Assembly (NCBI GenBank): GCA_963777695.1
Contig: CAVZRC010000005.1
Span: 124,001 to 188,000, forward strand
Source: CAVZRC01 sp963777695
GTDB lineage: Bacteria; Planctomycetota; Planctomycetia; Isosphaerales; Isosphaeraceae
DNA: 64,000 bases
Reading direction: 5' to 3'
Shown in pieces: positions 41,162 to 49,801 of this stretch. The notes beneath the pieces were generated by a model. It had not been told where the DNA came from, made no database searches, and saw only the letters and a list, made by a program, of their open reading frames with translations. The first letter of the stretch is position 1, and each line of letters starts with the position of its first letter. The position numbers were made by a program, and so were the translations under genes.

Positions 41162-42366
41162 ATGGGTCTATTCGCCTGGCGGAACTTGCTGACCCGACCG
41201 CTCCGGACCATGCTAGCCCTGGTGGGATTGTCGATCCCGGTCCTGGGGGTCCTCGGGCTCTTCAGCGTCTCGGACGGCCTGCGGAACCTGGTCGGGGAGA
41301 CGCTCGGCGGGATCGAGGGCCTGATCGTCCTGAGCGACAACGCGCCCAGCCCGGTCTTCAGCAACGTCCCCCCGGAACTGGCCGATCAGCTCAGGAAGAT
41401 GTCGAAGATCCGTGCGGTCGCGCCGAACTCTGGGGTATCGCTCCGCCGATCGAGGGACGGGGCATGATCTCCGGCCTCTTAAAGGGCAAGCAAACCTCGA
41501 TCTTCGACCAGCCCGTGATCGCTGGCCAGGAGATCGCCGGACACCAGAACCTCCATAGCGCCGTCTTCCCGCGTGCCCTCCGCGACCACGGCGAGGGCCG
41601 CTACCTCCAGCCCGGCGATGTGGGACAACCGAATATCGTCATCAGCCGCAAGATCGCCACCGAGCACCCCGATGCCGAGGGAAAGCCGAAGAAGGTCGGC
41701 GATAACCTGAGCATCAGCGGCAAGCCGTTCAAGATCGTCGGCATCTATGAGACCGGGTCGATGATCCTCGACGTCGTCATCCTCATGGACATCGAGACGG
41801 CCCGAAAAGTATTGAACCGACCCCCGGGGTCGGTCTCCTGTATTTATGTCGAGGGGGAGAATCCCGAGGACAACACGCAACTGTCCGAGGCGATCGAGAA
41901 GGCGCACCCCGGCTTCGACGCGCGGAGCATGAACGAGGCGCAGGCCAACTTCAGCTCCCTGATGGGGCAGATCGATACGTTCTTGCTGATGCTGGTCAGC
42001 CTGGGTCTGATCGTCGGGATCGTCGGCATCATCAACACAATGCTGATGAGTACCACGGAGCGATTCGCCGAGTTTGGCGTGCTCCGGACCAACGGCTGGT
42101 CAAGGGGAAACATCCTGGCGTTGGTGACCCTGGAGAGCGCCTACATCGGCCTGCTTTCCGGCCTGGTCGGCTGTGCGCTGGCCTGGGCCGGCATGACGGT
42201 TGCCAATCATTTCATCACCGGCGGGATGCATCTGGGCCTGACCCCTTCACTGATGTTGATCGGCATGGCCCTCTCGGTCTTCATGGGGACGATCGGCGGC
42301 CTCTACCCCGCCTGGCAAGCCGCCCGCCTGGTCCCGATGGAGGCCATCCGGTTGGGATCGCATTGA
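41162..42366 (+). CDS. MacB/FtsX-type ABC transporter permease (frameshifted)
   Basis: About 401 residues with the MacB layout: an N-terminal helix (MLALVGLSIPVLGVLGLF), a large extracytoplasmic domain, and three C-terminal helices (LMLVSLGLIVGIVGIINTML, SAYIGLLSGLVGCALAWAG, LMLIGMALSVFMGTIGGLYPA). The segment STTERFAEFGVLRTNGWSRG is the conserved FtsX coupling region, and it ends with the family's PAWQAARLVPMEAIR. A one-base slip near 41429 separates RAVAP from ELWGI. The ATP-binding subunit is encoded 160 bases downstream. Such pairs export peptides, toxins or lipoproteins, or move lipids between membranes; no periplasmic adaptor is adjacent. Confidence 0.87.
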
Positions 42367-42378
42367 GGAGGAGTGCAG

Positions 42379-42509
42379 GTGGCGAGTGACACGTGGCAAG
42401 CGAAGACAAGTCCGAACGAGTCGGGACTTTCGTTGCCCGTGCCGTCCACTTGAAGGGATCGCTCGACCCAGGGATTCACCCTTGCCACCTCCTACTCGCC
42501 ACTCGCCAC
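42379..42509. repeat. GTGGCGAGT repeat, inverted across the permease-ATPase spacer
   Basis: GTGGCGAGT at 42379-42387 is mirrored by ACTCGCCAC at 42494-42502 and again at 42501-42509, the last two overlapping in tandem. The 160-base spacer between two genes of one operon is otherwise empty. Confidence 0.55.
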
Positions 42510-42526
42510 TAACAAGAGGTCTCCCG

Positions 42527-43300
42527 ATGATCGAAGTGAGGAACGTACACAAATCCTTCCCGAGCGGCAGCCGGAGGGTCGAGGCGTTACGCGGGATCAG
42601 TTGTGACGTCGAGCGCGGCCGTTTCGCGTTCATCGTGGGTCCGAGCGGATCGGGTAAGAGCACGCTGCTCTACCTGATGGGGGCACTGGACCGCCCGAGT
42701 TCGGGCGAGATTATCGTCGAAGGCCAGGATCTCGTCAGGATGACGGAGGCCCAGCAGAACAACTATCGTCGCGACCAGATCGGATTCATCTTCCAGGCGT
42801 TCAACCTGATCAGCAACCTGACGGCCGTCGAGAATGTGCTGGTCCCGTTCCTGCCCCGCGGCGTGACGGCCGAGCAGCGTCGGCGAGCGGTCAACTTGCT
42901 GACGGAGGTCGGCCTCGGAGATCGCATCGATCATCGCCCGTATCAGCTCTCCGGCGGCGAGCAGCAGCGGGTGGCGATCGCCCGGGCGCTGGTCAAGCAG
43001 CCGGTGCTGGTCCTGGCGGATGAGCCGACCGGCGAGCTCGATTCCAAGGCCGGCGACGAGATCTATAAGATCCTTCGCAGGCTCCAGCAATCCTCGGGGA
43101 CGACCCTGGTCGTCGTGACCCACGATCGCCGATTCATCACCCCGGACGACCTGGTCCTCGAGATCCAGGATGGCCATCTCGTCAGCGATCACGAGGCCGA
43201 AACCGTGGATTACACGCCGAACCGAAACGGACACCTGCCCGTCGGCGCGGTCCCGATCCCCGAGGACGACAAGAGTTGGGACCACGCTTCGCGATCGTGA
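42527..43300 (+). CDS. ABC transporter ATPase, MacB/LolD type
   Basis: 257 residues. Walker A is GPSGSGKST near residue 40, the Q-loop is IFQAFNLIS, the signature is LSGGEQQRVAIARAL, Walker B is VLADEPTGELD, and the switch His is in VVTHDRRF. The FNLI..LTAVENV segment marks the LolD/MacB/FtsE branch. It follows the MacB-type permease in the same direction and should power it. AGAGG lies 8 bases before the ATG at 42527; the frame open upstream runs through the spacer repeat and is not coding. The last 30 residues are a polar extension beyond the usual domain. Confidence 0.92.
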   Translation: MIEVRNVHKSFPSGSRRVEALRGISCDVERGRFAFIVGPSGSGKSTLLYLMGALDRPSSGEIIVEGQDLVRMTEAQQNNYRRDQIGFIFQAFNLISNLTAVENVLVPFLPRGVTAEQRRRAVNLLTEVGLGDRIDHRPYQLSGGEQQRVAIARALVKQPVLVLADEPTGELDSKAGDEIYKILRRLQQSSGTTLVVVTHDRRFITPDDLVLEIQDGHLVSDHEAETVDYTPNRNGHLPVGAVPIPEDDKSWDHASRS

Positions 43301-43342
43301 TCCGCTCGAGAGTTCGAGCAGGTTGTTGCGAAGTGGAGCGCC

Positions 43343-43554
43343 ATGAGATTCAAGGTGGTACTTTACCCATCAGAAGAAGGCATGGCGGTATGTGCACGAG
43401 TCTGCCGGGATGCTGGTCTCAGGGCAGCACCGAGGAGGAGGCACTGGCCAGCATCGCGGTGGCGATCAGGGAGTATCTCGAGGCCGAGATCGAGCCCGAC
43501 GGGAATTCGGATGTGGCTGGTTATGTGCGGGAAGTCAATCTAGCCGCAAGATGA
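43343..43554 (+). CDS. HicB-family antitoxin-like protein (frameshifted, no HicA partner seen)
   Basis: About 70 residues. The partial RNase-H-like HicB fold is plain: MRFKVVLYPSEEGMAV, then in the next frame LPGCWSQGSTEEEALASI and AIREYLEAE. A one-base slip near 43400 lies between the two parts. HicB normally pairs with the HicA ribonuclease encoded next to it, but nothing HicA-like lies on either side, and the gene 3' end overlaps the convergent quinone oxidoreductase by 20 bases. It is best called an orphan HicB; it has no DNA-binding tail. GGAG precedes the ATG by 5 bases. Confidence 0.72.
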
Positions 43555-44519
43555 CCTTTCCAAAAACCTCGTTCGATTCCATCTTTTCCTGTGCCGCATG
43601 CACCTCATCGAACGCGAAGACCGAATCGACCACCGGGCGTATGCGCCCGCGCCAGCCACGGGATGACTTGCTCGGCGAACTGCCGGGTTGCGGCGATCTT
43701 CTCCTCCAGGGGGCGGGCGCGGAGCGTCGTGCCGACGATCGTCAGGCGCTTGCGGAGCATGAGGTTCAGGTCGATCGGGGCGTTACTGCCGCCGAGTAGC
43801 CCCACGAGCACCAGTCGTCCGCGGGTCGCCAGCGCCGCGAGGTTTCCCGACAGTGCCGGGCCTCCCAGGAAATCGATCACCACCGCGACCCCCGCACCCC
43901 CGGTCCGGGAACGGACCGCCTCGGCGAAGTCTTCGCGGGACGTGTCGATGGCCTGGTCGAGCCCCAGGGCCGCGGCCCGTTCGAGCTTCTCCGCGGTCCG
44001 CGACGTGCCGAAGACGGTGCAGCCCATCGCATGGGCGATCTGGACGGCCGCCGTCCCGACCCCGCTGCCGACGGCATGGATCAACACCCGCTCGCCCGGC
44101 GACACACGGCCTGGCGTCAACAAGGCGTCGTGCGACGTGATGAATGCCTCGGGGATGGCTGCGGCCTCGACGTAATCCAGATTCGATGGGATCGGAACGG
44201 CCATCCGCTCGTGGGTCAGGACAAACTCCGCCTGCCCGCCACCGCCGACGATCCCGAAGACCCGGTCGCCCGGCTTTAGAGGCCCGGTGACGTCGGGTCC
44301 GAGGGCATCGACCTCCCCGGCATATTCCAGCCCGGGGATATCCTTCGGCGCACCCGGCGGGGCCGGATACATGCCGCGACACTGCATCAAATCGGCCCGG
44401 TTCAGCGCGGCCGCTCGGACTCGGACTCGCACCTGTTCGCCCTTCGGCTCCGGGTCGGGGACCTCGCGGACCTCCAGGACCTCCGCGCCGCCCGTGCCCG
44501 TGATGACGATGGCTCTCAT
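43535..44519 (-). CDS. NAD(P)H quinone oxidoreductase-like protein (frameshifted near the C-terminus)
   Basis: About 327 residues of the zinc-free medium-chain dehydrogenase branch (quinone reductase/PIG3-like). N-terminal phrases are MRAIVITGTGGAEVLEV and AAALNRADLMQCRGMYP; the nucleotide-binding motif is AVGSGVGTAAVQIAHAMG; and FGTSRTAEKL follows the beta-2 strand of a NADPH binder. Zn ligands of alcohol dehydrogenases are missing. A one-base slip near 43648 would truncate it at 43605; the next frame gives RIRPVVDSVFAFDEVHAA and FGKVIL, the family's C-terminus, ending at 43535. The start overlaps the stop of the upstream membrane gene (ATGA), so the two are translationally coupled. It reduces quinones or similar electrophiles using NADPH. 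Confidence 0.87.
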
Positions 44520-45445
44520 GATCCTCTCATCTCGTCGGGGAGCCAGATGATCGCCGGAGACGACTCCTCGATCCCTGGCTCCGACACCTTGTAGGGTCTC
44601 CCCGATGCTCTCGTCTCGTCGGGGAGCCAGATGATCGCCGGAGACGACTCCTCGAGCAACGAATCGCCCGTCCTGTAGGATTTCTTGATGCGTAGGCCCA
44701 CATCGATCAGAGTACCCGCCAGTGCGCCCCAGACGGCACCGGCGACACCCACCATCGGCAGGGTGAGGACCGGAGGTCCGAGGTAGGACAGGATCTCCGG
44801 ATTGGGATTTAGATAAAAATACGTGTACGCTGCGAGTGCGAACCCGACGAGTATGGCGGACGCGGATATCATTCCGCCGATGACGCCCGCACCACCCCGG
44901 TATCGATCGATGAAGAAGCCGGGGACGACGATTCCCAGGGCCACGACGAAGATCGCGAACGGCGTCAACAGTGCCGCGAAGACGAGGGCGCAGACCAGGA
45001 CCAGCCCCATGAGCTGGCCGAGGGTGAACTGGATCCTCGACTTCCGCGCGGCCGACGACCTCGACCGACGTTCGTGGAGCGTCTTGAGGACCCAGTAGAG
45101 CGTCATGCTCAGAACACCTCCCCAGATCAGGGAGATGACGAAGAGGAAATAGAACCCGGGGAATGACGCCAGGAATTCTTCGAATGTGCCGCGGGTCGAG
45201 AGGTAGACGTAGGCGATTCCCAGGTTGAGCGAGAGGATCGCACTCGAGACGGTCCCGCCGAGGATCCCCGTGCCGCCCCCTGCCCTGTCGATGACAAAGC
45301 CGGGGATCACGATCGCGGTCGCGAGGACCAGCCAGGCGCCGGGGGTACCGAAGAGTGCCAGGATCGCGGCGAATACGACGCCCAATCCCAGTATCAAATG
45401 GAGGAGCGTGAGCTGGGATTGTGGGGGTTGCACGGTCCTTGTCAT
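44516..45445 (-). CDS. Multi-pass membrane protein of unknown function with a duplicated C-terminus
   Basis: 309 residues, no family recognised. Two similar halves each carry membrane helices followed by a VIPGFVIDR.GGG.GILGG / VVPGFFIDRYRGGAGVIGG phrase, so the protein arose by internal duplication; I count about eight helices. The C-terminal tail contains the phrase ESSPAIIWLPDE twice, 28 residues apart, from an 84-base tandem duplication. It overlaps the quinone oxidoreductase start by four bases. The ATG at 45445 was chosen over an upstream GTG because the extra N-terminus is polar and unlike the rest. Confidence 0.6.
   Translation of the reverse strand: MTRTVQPPQSQLTLLHLILGLGVVFAAILALFGTPGAWLVLATAIVIPGFVIDRAGGGTGILGGTVSSAILSLNLGIAYVYLSTRGTFEEFLASFPGFYFLFVISLIWGGVLSMTLYWVLKTLHERRSRSSAARKSRIQFTLGQLMGLVLVCALVFAALLTPFAIFVVALGIVVPGFFIDRYRGGAGVIGGMISASAILVGFALAAYTYFYLNPNPEILSYLGPPVLTLPMVGVAGAVWGALAGTLIDVGLRIKKSYRTGDSLLEESSPAIIWLPDETRASGRPYKVSEPGIEESSPAIIWLPDEMRGS
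44531..44655. repeat. 41-bp perfect direct repeat, period 84
   Basis: Positions 44531-44571 and 44615-44655 are identical over 41 bases. The 84-base period equals 28 codons, so the reading frame of the membrane protein is kept. This marks a recent tandem duplication at that gene's 3' end. Confidence 0.9.
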
Positions 45446-45682
45446 TGCTCGGTCATTCCGATCTCGCGATCCCCCTGCTTTGCATAATGCCGTAGAATGC
45501 AACGATATTAACCTGCCGAGGAAGAAAGTCACAGAAAAGCCCGGCGCACCAGCGAGTGCTTTCCGGCGGTGAAGCTCAGTTCACTCGCTGTCGCGTCGAG
45601 CTTATATGATCTTCCTTCTTGCCTAGGTAGTAGTTCAGGTCCATGGTATCGGTTTCCACCGTCGCAACCAAGTGTGACCACC

Positions 45683-46519
45683 ATGAATCGAGTCAACGAT
45701 CGGGACGAGTCCGAGGCCAGGATCCCGGGCCATCCCACGCTCGTCGAGTGGCGGCCAGGCGACGACCTGCCGGCCCTCGCTCTCGACGAGGTCCGCGCCT
45801 GGATCGTCGATCTGGACGCCGGTCTTCGACCCGGCCAGGACGTCGATTCGACCGAGCCCGGCGCGGAGCTGGCGATCCTCTCCGACGATGAACGCGCGCG
45901 GGCCGCGCGGTTCGTCCGCGCGCGCGAGCGTCGACGGTTCGTCCGATGTCGGGCCGCTCTGCGGGAAATCCTGGGGAGGTTGCTGGATGAGCCCGCCACC
46001 TCGCTCCGATTCCGGACCGCGGCCGTCGGCAAGCCCGAGCTCGATCGCGAGCCGGACACCGACCGCCCTGCCCTACGGTTCAACGTCTCGCATTCCGCGG
46101 AGCTGGGCCTGATCGCCGTCTGCCGCGGGAGGGAGGTCGGCGTCGACGTCGAACGCGTCCGTCCGATGGCCGAGGCCGGACGAATCGTCGCATCCTTCTT
46201 CTCCGCGGCCGAGCTCGCCGAGTTTGATGCGATCCTCGAGGAGGACAGGGACCAGGCGTTCCACCGGGGCTGGACGCGCAAGGAAGCCGTATTGAAGGGG
46301 TCCGGGATGGGCCTCGCCGGCCTGTCGGCGCGCCATGAGACCGGATTCGGCACGACCGGGCTCACGCCGTGGTTCACCCCCGCGACGCCGTCTTCTCGGG
46401 TCAACCGATGGACGCTCTGGGAAGCCGCCCCGCGACCCGGGTTCGTCGCCGCCCTGGTCGTCAACGCCGAACCATCCGCGGCGAGCGGCTCGTTGCCCGC
46501 GGGGCCGGTCAGACCGTAA
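45683..46519 (+). CDS. 4'-phosphopantetheinyl transferase, Sfp type
   Basis: 278 residues. The enzyme transfers phosphopantetheine from CoA to carrier proteins of fatty-acid, polyketide or peptide synthases. Motifs are in order: RFVRCRAALREILG near 80, RFNVSHSAELGLIAV (coenzyme A and phosphate contacts), VGVDVERVRP (Mg-binding Asp), FFSAAELAEF, and HRGWTRKEAVLKGSGMGL with the catalytic-site Trp/Lys/Glu. Length and order fit the Sfp/Gsp class. The ATG at 45683 is the first after a noncoding stretch. It points away from the membrane gene upstream; the RING-like membrane protein follows 108 bases later. No carrier protein gene is in the window. Confidence 0.9.
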   Translation: MNRVNDRDESEARIPGHPTLVEWRPGDDLPALALDEVRAWIVDLDAGLRPGQDVDSTEPGAELAILSDDERARAARFVRARERRRFVRCRAALREILGRLLDEPATSLRFRTAAVGKPELDREPDTDRPALRFNVSHSAELGLIAVCRGREVGVDVERVRPMAEAGRIVASFFSAAELAEFDAILEEDRDQAFHRGWTRKEAVLKGSGMGLAGLSARHETGFGTTGLTPWFTPATPSSRVNRWTLWEAAPRPGFVAALVVNAEPSAASGSLPAGPVRP

Positions 46520-46627
46520 AATGGGCTCGACGGCCGTTCGAGATGCCATGCCGGCGCGATCCTCTCGGATCGCCCGGATGCGCACCCAACATGCGGCGAC
46601 GAAACCGAAAGGGCGGGTCACTGACCC

Positions 46628-47470
46628 ATGGGCCCCATGGAACTGGTCATCCTCGGCCTGATCGTCCTGTTGCTCTACCTGTTCATCCGGTTGCTCTCCA
46701 CGTTCAGCGCCTGGGTGAGCGGATCGCGGTATCGGGCTTACCGCACTCTCGCGACGCACTATCATGGCCGATACGAGAGCCGGGGGCTCTCGGACCCGCC
46801 CACCGTGAGCTTCATCCACAATGGGTCGACCATCCGCGTGGGCCTGGCGCCCACCGTCACAGGCCAGCCCGCCCAGACCCCCAGGACCCGGGTCGTCAGC
46901 CGATTCGGCCGGGGCATCCCATTCCGACTCGAGCTGGCCCCCGTCTCCCGACCGGCACCGCCCCAGGCACCCCGAGGGACGCGCCTGGTCCGGATCGGTG
47001 ACCCGACGTTCGACCGCGGATACCTCGTCCAGGCCAACGATCTCGAGATGGCCCGCGACTTCCTGGATCCCAGGGTCCGCCAATCGATCGGAAACCTGCA
47101 ACGTATGGTCCATCCCGGCGGGATGCTCCTATCGATCAATCCCGAGCGCCTGCTCGTCCAGATCGACCGCAACCTTGGTCAGAGTTCCGACGCCCTCGCT
47201 GCCGCCGTCCGCGAGGCCCTCGTCATACACGACGGTCTGCTCGATGGCGTGTTACTCCGCATGAACCAGGGGATCGCGATCGTCGACCAAACCGATGCCT
47301 GGGAGGAAGACGCCGGGCCGCCGGTCTGCAAGGTCTGCGGCGAGACGATTCGGGATGGTCCCGTGATCGTCTGTGCCGCCTGCAATACACCCCACCATCG
47401 CGATTGCTGGGAATATGTCGGCGCCTGCTCGATCTATGGCTGTAACGGCAAGGTTGGCGTGACCGAATAA
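46628..47470 (+). CDS. Membrane-anchored protein with a C-terminal prokaryotic RING-finger-like domain
   Basis: 280 residues. One N-terminal membrane helix (LVILGLIVLLLYLFIRLL), then a soluble domain of about 180 residues with no clear family. The last 50 residues carry a cross-brace zinc pattern: CKVCGETI, then IVCAACNTPHHRDCWEYVGACSIYGC, i.e. paired Cys/His ligands of the type annotated as prokaryotic RING finger. Such domains are found in bacteria, usually beside membrane helices, with unknown partners; ubiquitin ligase activity should not be assumed. Start at 46628, or the second ATG at 46637. Confidence 0.72.
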   Translation: MGPMELVILGLIVLLLYLFIRLLSTFSAWVSGSRYRAYRTLATHYHGRYESRGLSDPPTVSFIHNGSTIRVGLAPTVTGQPAQTPRTRVVSRFGRGIPFRLELAPVSRPAPPQAPRGTRLVRIGDPTFDRGYLVQANDLEMARDFLDPRVRQSIGNLQRMVHPGGMLLSINPERLLVQIDRNLGQSSDALAAAVREALVIHDGLLDGVLLRMNQGIAIVDQTDAWEEDAGPPVCKVCGETIRDGPVIVCAACNTPHHRDCWEYVGACSIYGCNGKVGVTE

Positions 47471-47517
47471 AACGCTCCACGATTGGTTTGCGCACAATTC
47501 GACGCGAAGCGATTCCT

Positions 47518-47541
47518 ACAAGCCCGAAGCGCAAGCAAGTG
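47518..47541 (+). repeat. 'caagcccgaagcgcaagc' intergenic repeat unit
   Basis: A 24-base stretch that matches, from memory, a unit widely scattered between planctomycete genes. Only one copy is in this window, so the call rests on outside knowledge. Confidence 0.4.
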
Positions 47542-47640
47542 GATTCACCGAAAGCATGCACTCGCGGGCGCGTCGGGCTCGTGTCAAGTGTAATCCGGAG
47601 CGTCAGCGAGATCTGCCGCAAGTCCTTGCAAAAGTGAGGG

Positions 47641-47909
47641 AACCTGGAACGGATCGATTCCCGAAAGGATTCGTCGTTCTATCAGCTTCTACTGAAAGAA
47701 GGGATGGAGAAGAACCGGATACTGGGCGAGATCAAGCTGGCCCGGAAGGTCTGGCGCGACTTAGAGGTCTTCGATTCGGCCGACTTCGCGATCCAGACCG
47801 CGCCGCGATCGAGGCGATCGGCGACCTAGAACGCCCCGATCGCCTGAGCGTGCGAATCCTGACGGCGATAAGCTGGGACGGCTTGTTCGCCGAGACCGGC
47901 TCATTGCGT
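47641..47909 (+). pseudogene. C-terminal remnant of an Rpn/transposase-like (PD-(D/E)XK) family protein
   Basis: In one frame the DNA reads SRKDSSFYQLLLKEGMEKNRI and LGEIKLARKVW, and in the next RFGRLRDPDRAAIEAIGDLER and RILTAISWDGLFA. These are the last 80 or so residues of the planctomycete Rpn-like family, where LLxEGxxxG..xE and IEAIxDxxRLE..xxRIL are typical. Neither the nuclease domain nor a start codon is upstream, so only the tail survives. The frame slip lies near 47765. It may be a degenerate copy rather than an assembly error. Confidence 0.5.
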
Positions 47910-48101
47910 TCAAACCTGGGTGTTGATCAACAAGAGGACGGCCGTGGCGACCACGAGAATACTCAGGATCCAGACGCTGAGTTTCAAAGAGTGCGACCAG
48001 ATCCGCGCCCAGGATTCATGGCGAGAGGCCGCATAAACCAGGCTGATCGCGATCACCAGGGGCAGGATGAGCCAGTAGATGTGGATTGATGCCACGATCA
48101 T
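47910..48101 (-). CDS. Small membrane protein downstream of the DUF6677 gene
   Basis: 63 residues with two predicted membrane helices (YWLILPLVIAISLVYA and LSVWILSILVVATAVLLLI). Its ATG overlaps the TGA of the upstream DUF6677 gene, which strongly supports translation. It has no known family; being coupled to that membrane protein suggests that the two form a complex. The long frame extending upstream is an antisense shadow. Confidence 0.6.
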   Translation of the reverse strand: MIVASIHIYWLILPLVIAISLVYAASRHESWARIWSHSLKLSVWILSILVVATAVLLLINTQV

Positions 48102-48643
48102 GCCGTCCCCTCCGCACTCAGTCCCGAGGCCGGCATCGGCTGGGATCGCTTCTGTGTCGCCGATTCTTCCTCGAGATCCTGATACGCGGGGCCTTCGTAG
48201 GCGTCGTAGATCGCAAGGATGTTGAGTAATCCGGCAACGGTCGTGTAAATCGTGCCGATCTCGACGAGCTTGCCGAGACGAGTCTGCAAACCATTCAAGA
48301 CGATCTGAGGAGGTTCGGCCATGAAACCCCAGAGGATCGGGCCGTGGCCGTATTGCTGGAGCGTGCTCTGGATCAGGGCGGGAAGAGCGGGTAACCCGAC
48401 GAAAAATTGTCCGAGGTAGTAGAGGCAGAATTTCTCGGGGTAATTCAAGGGGTTGACCCATCGCCAGTAGACGATCTTACCCTCCCCCATGATCATCCCC
48501 ATGAGATACAAACCGAGGATGCAGACGGCATAGAGGATGCCTTTCCCGGTTCGACCCTGGTAGAAATGACCCGCACCAGGTACTAACCAGGCTAGCAAGG
48601 CCGCCAGCGACGGGTTGCGAAGAGAAACGGTCTGCTCGCTCAT
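48098..48643 (-). CDS. DUF6677 membrane protein
   Basis: 181 residues. The N-terminus reads NPSLAALLAWLVPGAGHFYQGRTGKGILY, the feature of the DUF6677/TM2-like planctomycete family in which a PG.GH.Y.G..GKG turn joins two helices. More helices follow (VCILGLYLMGMIM, YYLGQFFVGLPAL, TTVAGLLNILAIYDAY). Function unknown. The ATG at 48643 sits 168 bases after the ExeA-like gene on the same strand. It is coupled to the small membrane protein downstream by an ATGA overlap. Confidence 0.75.
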   Translation of the reverse strand: MSEQTVSLRNPSLAALLAWLVPGAGHFYQGRTGKGILYAVCILGLYLMGMIMGEGKIVYWRWVNPLNYPEKFCLYYLGQFFVGLPALPALIQSTLQQYGHGPILWGFMAEPPQIVLNGLQTRLGKLVEIGTIYTTVAGLLNILAIYDAYEGPAYQDLEEESATQKRSQPMPASGLSAEGTA

Positions 48644-48811
48644 CGGGTCCAGTTCATCTCCTCTCGGCAATGCGACCGCTCGGATGGAGGTAGCCGATAC
48701 GGCGTCAATTTTCATGATAGCACGAAACGCGTCACAGAATCTACCCCGGTGCGCGTGCCAACGAATGCCCGAATGCATGCCTACTCGACTGCGCCCCCGG
48801 CCTGGAACCTA

Positions 48812-49618
48812 TCAATCAACTCTCGCGATGAAAACCGCCTCTCGGCATTCCCGTGCCACACCGTCAACCACATCGGGCGATATGACTTCAAGGCCACGAA
48901 CGGCCCCCGCCATGAGACTCAGTCCGGCGAGCTGTTCGAGTCCCCGAGGGATGCCAGCCGACAGTCCATGGAGGCGCGTCACGGCCCTCGGGGTGAAGAC
49001 CTGCTCGGAACTGCCCGCGGCCGCGAGCTTCGCGGCGAGATAATGCTCGACCTGAGAACGAGTCAGTCGCTGGAGAGCGATCGCGAGCGACCAGCCGTCT
49101 TCCGGCTCAAGCCTGGGTTCCGAAATGGGTCGCCCGACCAGGATAATCGTGAGTCGAATTCCTCGTTCGCATCCTGCTCGAGCCGTGGCGACGAGATCAC
49201 GGACGATGGTCCCGGTGCCACCCTCGCTCTCGTCGTCGATAGCGAGGATAACCTGGAACCCCTCGAGAGAAGCGACGCGAAACGCGCGGATCATCGCCTG
49301 CCACATCGGGGCACGGCCAGATTCGCGTCGGCCGGACAAGCCGAGCCGTTCCACGATCTGGTCAGGGACCTCAAGGCCGACCGCCGTCGGACGAACCAGG
49401 ACCATCTCCCGACGGGAACTTCGGGTCTCGGCGATCGCTCGCCGCAGAACGGTCGTCTTGCCAAGTCCCGCCTCGGCACGGAAAATCACCAGGTGATGCC
49501 CCTGCTCGATCGAGTAAACCAGCCGGTACAATGCCTCATCATGCGACGGCAAAGGTATATAGGGAGAATCCGTGTTATCGAAGGGATGCCTGGAGAGCCC
49601 CCAGTGTCGGTACCACAC
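48812..49618 (-). CDS. ExeA/GspA-like AAA ATPase
   Basis: 268 residues. It opens with YRHWGLSRHPFDN, the sequence typical of ExeA/GspA ATPases of the type II secretion accessory system and related phage or transposon ATPases. Walker A is AEAGLGKTT near residue 50, Walker B is VILAIDDES, and sensor-like Arg residues follow (VGRPISEPRLEPED). No peptidoglycan-binding domain is present. The GTG at 49618 was chosen because AGGAGG lies 9 bases upstream; an ATG at 49672 is in frame. It lies upstream of, and in line with, the DUF6677 gene; no secretion partner genes are here, so its role is open. Confidence 0.8.
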   Translation of the reverse strand: MWYRHWGLSRHPFDNTDSPYIPLPSHDEALYRLVYSIEQGHHLVIFRAEAGLGKTTVLRRAIAETRSSRREMVLVRPTAVGLEVPDQIVERLGLSGRRESGRAPMWQAMIRAFRVASLEGFQVILAIDDESEGGTGTIVRDLVATARAGCERGIRLTIILVGRPISEPRLEPEDGWSLAIALQRLTRSQVEHYLAAKLAAAGSSEQVFTPRAVTRLHGLSAGIPRGLEQLAGLSLMAGAVRGLEVISPDVVDGVARECREAVFIARVD

Positions 49619-49801
49619 GTCGATCCACCTCCTCGATCGCCCTTCGCACCGGCCGATGCTCTCGTCTCGCATCGTTGACGATCATGGATCGCCTTCATCG
49701 GCCTGCATTCGGATTCAGGCCTCCTCGGTCGTCGCATCGCGTTCTACCCCCAGGATCGGATAGGATGGGATTCGATCTTTGACCCGCCCGGGAGAAGAGG
49801 C

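Larger units (their letters stand above)
47471..47909. other. Intergenic stretch with a repeat and a gene remnant
   Basis: No intact gene. It holds one copy of an 'acaagcccgaagcgcaag' type intergenic repeat (47518-47541) and a decayed fragment (47641-47909). Confidence 0.6.

Noticed and set aside
47556..48089. 177-codon plus-strand open frame
   Set aside because: Only a middle part shows similarity to the Rpn-like tail; the rest is antisense to the small membrane protein gene and intergenic DNA.
49486..49782. Short open frames upstream of rsmE
   Set aside because: They overlap the ExeA-like gene in other frames and show no family similarity.
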